From Camelus bactrianus (taxonomy: Eukaryota > Chordata > Mammalia > Artiodactyla > Camelidae): a stretch of DNA of 64,000 nucleotides. The stretch covers positions 434,001 through 498,000 of the forward strand of contig NC_133569.1 of NCBI RefSeq assembly GCF_048773025.1. Direction: 5' to 3'. Made by a program: the position numbers and the translations under genes. Below the pieces are notes generated by a model, which saw only the letters and a list, made by a program, of their open reading frames with translations, ran no database searches and was not told the origin of the DNA. Of the stretch, positions 62,128 to 64,000 are shown piece by piece. Each line of letters starts with the position of its first letter. Positions within the stretch are counted from its first letter, which is position 1.

Positions 62128-63868
62128 CTAGGTGAACGAACGTCTCTCCACATTCTCAGTTCTGAGAGAAAAGTGTGTGTGAAAGCCGTCCTTCACCTAG
62201 ATTGTTGGGAACACAAAGATTTTTCTCAGTTGCAAACAACACTCCGTACATATGTATGGGTAGGTAATAGCTCCAACTATGTTTTACAGAGAAAACTGAA
62301 GAAACTTCCAACCGACACTAGGAAACACACTGAGAAACCAGAGTAAAATGATAACCTGCAAACCTTTCCCATTGTGCTAGATGAATGAAAGTCTCTCCAC
62401 ATTCTCAATTCTGAGAGATATGTGTGTGTGAAAGCCGTACTTCAACTAGCTTGTTGGGAACACAAAGATTCTTTTCAGTTGCAAACTACACTACATACAT
62501 ATATATGGGGCGGTACTAGCTCCAACTCAATTTTACAGTGAAAACTGCAGAAATTTCAAACCAGCACTAGGAAATATACTCAGAACCCAGAGTAAAAGTT
62601 TCCCCTGTAAACTGATTCTTTTGTCCTAGGTGAATGAACGTCTCTCCACATGCTCAGTTCTGAGAGTTAAGTGTGTGTGAAAGCCGGCCTTCACCTAGCT
62701 TCTTGGTAACACAAATTTCCTTTTCAGTTGCAATCTACACTCAATACAAATATATGGTGAGGAGTTAGATCCAACTGGGTTTTACAGTGAAAACTGCAGG
62801 AACTTCAAACTGGCACTAGGAATTATACTGAGAAACCAGAGTAATAGTTTCCACTGTAACCATTTCCTTTTGTGCTAGATGAAAGAACGTCTCTCCACAT
62901 GCTCAGTTCTGAGAGATAAGCGTGTGTGAAAGCCGCACTTCACCTAGCTTGTTGGGAACACAACATTTCTCTTCAGTTGCAAACCACTATCCATACATAT
63001 ATAAGGGGAGGTACTAGCTCCAACTCGGGTTTACAGTGAAAACTGCTGGAACTTCACACCGGCACTAGGAAAAAGATTGAGAAACCAGAGAATAAATTTT
63101 CCTGAAAACCGTTCCCTTTGTGGTAGATGAATGAATGTCTCTCCACATGCTCAGTTCTGAGAGATGAGTGTTTGTGAAAGCCAGGCTTCAACTAGCTTGT
63201 TGGGAACACAAAGATTCTTCACAGTTGCAAACAACACTCCGTATATATATATGGGTAGATACTAGCTCCAACTATGTTTTACAGAGAAAACTGAAGAAAC
63301 TTCCAACCGACACTAGGAAACACACTGAGAAACCAGAGTAATATGATAACCTGCAAACCTTTCTATTTGTGCTAGATGAATGAAAGTCTATCCACATGCT
63401 CAGTTCTGAGAGATAAGTGTGTGTTAAAACCGTACTTCACCTAGCTTGTTGGGAACACAAAGATTGTTTTCAGTTGCAAACTACACTACATACATATATA
63501 TGGGGCGGTACTAGCTCCAACTCAATTTTACAGTGAAAACTGCAGAAATTTTAAACCAGCACTAGGAAACATACTCAGAACCCAGAGTATAAGTTTCCCC
63601 TGTAAACCGATTCCTTTATCCTAGGTGAATAAATGTCTCTCCACATGCTCAGTTCTGAGAGTTAAGTGTGTGTGAAAGCCGGGCTTCACCTAGCTTTTTG
63701 GGAACACAAAGTTCCTTTTCAGTTGCAATCTACACTCTATACCTATATATGGGGAGGTACTAGCTCCAACTCGGTTTTACAGTGAAAACTGCAGAAATTT
63801 CAAACCAGCACTAGGAAACAGTCTCAGAACCCAGAGAAACAGTTTCTCCTGCAACCTCTTCCATTTAG
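62128..63868 (+). repeat. D block, copy 3 (1,741 bp), detached from any 27-mer
   Basis: D1-D7 in the same order and total length as copies 1 and 2, at offsets of about 19,317 and 12,620 bp. Homology starts near 62,029 (ctccaactggg), 99 bp before D1, exactly as in b'. The upstream half-monomer here is not b but a different monomer (gcaatctacactcc, atatattgggagg). More substitutions separate it from copies 1 and 2 than those have between them. Confidence 0.92.
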
Positions 63869-64000
63869 CTAGGTGTACGAACGTCTCTCCACATGCTCAG
63901 TTCTGAAAGATAAGTGTGTGTGTAAGTCATACTTCACCTAGGTTTTTGGGAACACATAGTTTCTTCTCAATTGCAAACTACAATCCATACATATATATGG
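63869..64000 (+). repeat. Start of the next monomer, cut by the window end
   Basis: After D7 this copy begins like D8 (ctaggtgtacgaacg) and then changes to ctgaaagataag, aagtcatacttcac, ctaggtttttggg and cttctcaattgc. That form is related to monomers near 1,990 and 20,330. The array continues beyond the window. Confidence 0.8.

Larger units (their letters stand above)
1..64000 (+). repeat. Satellite DNA array, ~248-bp monomer, ~258 head-to-tail copies
   Basis: Every stretch read belongs to the same monomer family, recognisable by ordered landmarks: gtgctagatgaacgaacg, ctccacatgctcagttctg, agcttgttgggaacacaaag, ttcttttcagttgcaaac, catatatatggggagg, cggttttacagtgaaaac, gcaggaacttcaaacc and ggcactaggaaac. 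Successive landmark positions near the left end (219, 465, 714, 959, 1207, 1454, 1702, 1951, 2200, 2449) give spacings of 245-249 bp. All copies have one orientation, and no foreign insert or unique spacer was seen. Members differ by substitutions and one- to few-base indels. Such arrays are known from centromeric and pericentromeric heterochromatin of eukaryotes; that role is inference here. The array runs off both ends of the window. Confidence 0.98.

Noticed and set aside
1231-62346. Open reading frames of 62-90 codons recurring once per monomer on both strands
   Set aside because: They rise and fall with the 248-bp repeat, mostly rely on GTG starts directly after an in-frame TAA, and end at the same ctag/atga landmark. 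The monomer length is not reliably a multiple of three, so no frame carries through. The encoded peptides vary with monomer type and resemble no protein I know. They are shadows of the repeat.
1-64000. CRISPR array
   Set aside because: The repeats are contiguous 248-bp units with no short direct repeats separated by unique spacers.
1-64000. CENP-B box (NTTCGNNNNANNCGGGN)
   Set aside because: I checked the two best candidates on the reverse strand, around gttcgttcatctagc and around aagggaacgggttgc. The first lacks the A and the CGGG core; the second lacks TTCG and the A. Neither is a match.
1-64000. Transposon, LTR element or LINE/SINE insertion
   Set aside because: No target-site duplications, poly-A tails, terminal repeats or coding remnants interrupt the monomer phase anywhere I read. 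The long near-identical duplications are whole numbers of monomers, as expected from unequal exchange.
1-64000. Inverted monomers or an orientation switch within the array
   Set aside because: Minus-strand open frames suggested this, but the landmarks read in the plus orientation at all positions checked. Those frames are antisense to normal monomers.

Overview
The whole window is one uninterrupted eukaryotic satellite DNA array. From base 1 to base 64,000 I see only head-to-tail copies of a monomer of about 248 bp (roughly 258 copies, all in the same orientation, about 40% G+C). I see no gene, RNA gene, transposon, CRISPR array or unique spacer. The array is already inside a monomer at base 1 and is still inside one at base 64,000, so both true ends lie outside. 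Arrays of this kind are typical of centromeric, pericentromeric or other heterochromatic blocks of a large eukaryotic genome. I do not recognise the monomer family and cannot name the organism.

Layout (phase: monomers start at the CTAG of the gtgCTAGatgaa landmark). 1-10,650: old, diverged monomers with faded long-range similarities at 13-, 17-, 19-, 20- and 27-monomer spacing. 10,651-11,144: a fresh one-monomer duplication. 10,874-19,322: two almost identical tandem copies of a 17-monomer unit (4,211 bp). 19,323-21,247: transitional diverged monomers. 21,248-23,165: a partial 5-monomer duplication. 22,740-29,183: two copies of a 13-monomer unit (3,222 bp). 29,184-36,615: two copies of a 15-monomer unit (3,715 and 3,717 bp). 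36,616-37,608: four extra monomers that turn the next interval into an 18-monomer spacing. 37,857-51,248: two copies of a 27-monomer unit (about 6,697 bp), each ending in a distinct seven-monomer 'D block'. 51,249-51,610: linker. 51,611-56,062: two copies of a 9-monomer unit (2,226 bp). 56,063-62,127: diverged monomers related to the 9-mer. 62,128-63,868: a third D block of exactly the same length (1,741 bp) as the first two. 63,869-64,000: start of another monomer.

The higher-order repeats are related. Naming monomer types a-j, the core is an octamer-like cycle a b c d i j g h. The 13-mer is that cycle plus a shortened cycle: a b c d' i j g h a'' b'' c' d' i. The 15-mer replaces 'c d' i j' with 'c d e a' b' f', where b' and f are chimeric monomers carrying a piece of D-block sequence. 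The 27-mer is a 15-mer plus a b-to-b' partial unit and D1-D7, closed by another chimeric monomer (D8/c). The window therefore records a sequence of unequal exchanges, with homogenised units in the middle and more diverged monomers on the flanks.

Each monomer also carries short dyad-symmetric elements (CTCAG-tt-CTGAG, an alternating AT palindrome, a CAGT-gaaa-ACTG hairpin) and lacks a canonical CENP-B box. The approximately 67-codon open frames that recur once per monomer are a by-product of the repeat, not genes.
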